64,000 bases of DNA from Alphaproteobacteria bacterium LSUCC0684 (GTDB lineage: Bacteria > Pseudomonadota > Alphaproteobacteria > Puniceispirillales > UBA1172). The notes beneath the pieces were generated by a model. That model was not told the origin of the DNA. It saw nothing but the letters and a program-made list of their open reading frames with translations, and did not search any database. The position numbers and the translations under genes are program-made. Positions 63,573 through 64,000 of the stretch are shown here, piece after piece. Each line of letters begins with the position of its first letter. The stretch's first letter is position 1. The DNA lies in NCBI GenBank assembly GCA_041228335.1, contig CP166130.1:1264638-1328637 (forward strand), read 5' to 3'.

Positions 63573-64000
63573 TCAACCTCCCTTGATGTCTTCGCGTGAA
63601 GATGTATCGACGGTTATGCCGAACATTTCAGGGAATTTCGTCTGCAACCATCCCATGATGCCCTGCTGAAAATAGACGATATTGACAATCAGAAGCAAGC
63701 CAAGGGCGATCCACTGGAAGCCAAGAAGAAGGGTCCATGCCGTATCCTTGATCACATGGAAGATGATGGCACCAAGAACCGGCCCCCAGAGAGTCCCCTT
63801 CCCGCCCAGCAACGCCGATGCAACCATGAAGATACCAAAGGTAGGAATAGGATAGGCAACTTCCTTGTCGATAAATCCGATCATATTACCGACAACGGCA
63901 CCAATGCAGCCCATAAAGAAAGCCGCAATCGCCCAGCCGATTCGCTTATAGGCAAGGGTGGGAATACCCATGGCCTCGGCTTTATCCTCGTCATCACGGA
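63573..64000 (-). CDS. livM: Branched-chain amino-acid-type ABC transporter permease LivM (C-terminal part, cut by right edge)
   Basis: The frame is open to the window end. Visible residues begin RDDEDKAEAMGIPTLAYKRIGW, the conserved EAA-like loop of LivM, followed by hydrophobic segments and GGKGTLWGPVLGAIIFH. Its stop lies 3 bp before the livG start. The tail after the last helix is polar (DTSSREDIKGG). The N-terminal half and other liv genes should lie to the right. Confidence 0.92.
   Translation of the reverse strand, partial: RDDEDKAEAMGIPTLAYKRIGWAIAAFFMGCIGAVVGNMIGFIDKEVAYPIPTFGIFMVASALLGGKGTLWGPVLGAIIFHVIKDTAWTLLLGFQWIALGLLLIVNIVYFQQGIMGWLQTKFPEMFGITVDTSSREDIKGG

Overview
The window reads as a chromosomal segment of an alphaproteobacterium, probably Rhodospirillales-like or SAR116-like; this placement is inferred from gene content and order and was not tested by a search. 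The core markers are dusB-ntrB-ntrC-ntrY-ntrX-trkA-dat-hfq, a fused ispDF followed by pgpA and cinA, the run secG-pyrG-kdsA-eno-ftsB-pdhA-pdhB-pdhC-lpd-lipA-ratA, a PdhB that carries its own lipoyl domain, and mfd-sdhE next to recG. Genes are tightly packed, often with ATGA start/stop overlaps. I see no rRNA, tRNA, insertion sequence, prophage or CRISPR array.

Bases 1-21,700 form an accessory island that looks devoted to quaternary and methylated amines. A choline/glycine-betaine type ABC transporter (binding protein, ATPase and an apparently fused double permease cut by the left edge) lies beside a GlxA-type AraC regulator. Divergent from the regulator is a long operon: choline-sulfatase, a Rieske oxygenase, a short-chain dehydrogenase (SDR), a BKACE-family beta-keto acid cleavage enzyme, a second SDR, an L-carnitine-dehydrogenase-like enzyme, a 64-residue four-cysteine protein and an EamA exporter. 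A second unit has two YeeE/YedE half-proteins and a class III aminotransferase. A third holds a Rieske oxygenase translationally coupled to a PotB-PotC-PotA-type ABC importer, whose binding protein is encoded convergently. A phytoene-desaturase-like FAD oxidoreductase is divergent from this oxygenase. Both Rieske proteins have Glu in place of the usual bridging Asp, as known for carnitine/betaine-type oxygenases. The simplest reading is uptake of choline-O-sulfate, carnitine and related compounds and their conversion toward glycine betaine and demethylated products. Choline oxidation genes, a betainyl-CoA thioesterase and a Rieske reductase are all absent here.

Bases 21,700-43,900 are housekeeping: hflX, a DsbA/FrnE-like protein, mfd, sdhE, recG, a DUF502 membrane protein, mazG, hfq, a D-amino-acid-type aminotransferase, trkA, the NtrYX and NtrBC two-component systems, dusB, ispDF, pgpA and cinA. 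Six copies of a 19-bp tandem repeat sit in the leader of ntrY.

Bases 43,800-55,900 are one long minus-strand series for central metabolism and the cell envelope (tpiA, secG, pyrG, kdsA, eno, ftsB, the pyruvate dehydrogenase complex, lipA, ratA). Bases 56,100-61,900 run on the plus strand: a PpiD-like foldase, trpE (without trpGDC), an EamA-like transporter and an unrecognised permease. The right end holds a branched-chain-amino-acid-type ABC transporter (livF, livG, partial livM) whose LivF has a histone-H1-like lysine/alanine-rich N-terminal tail.
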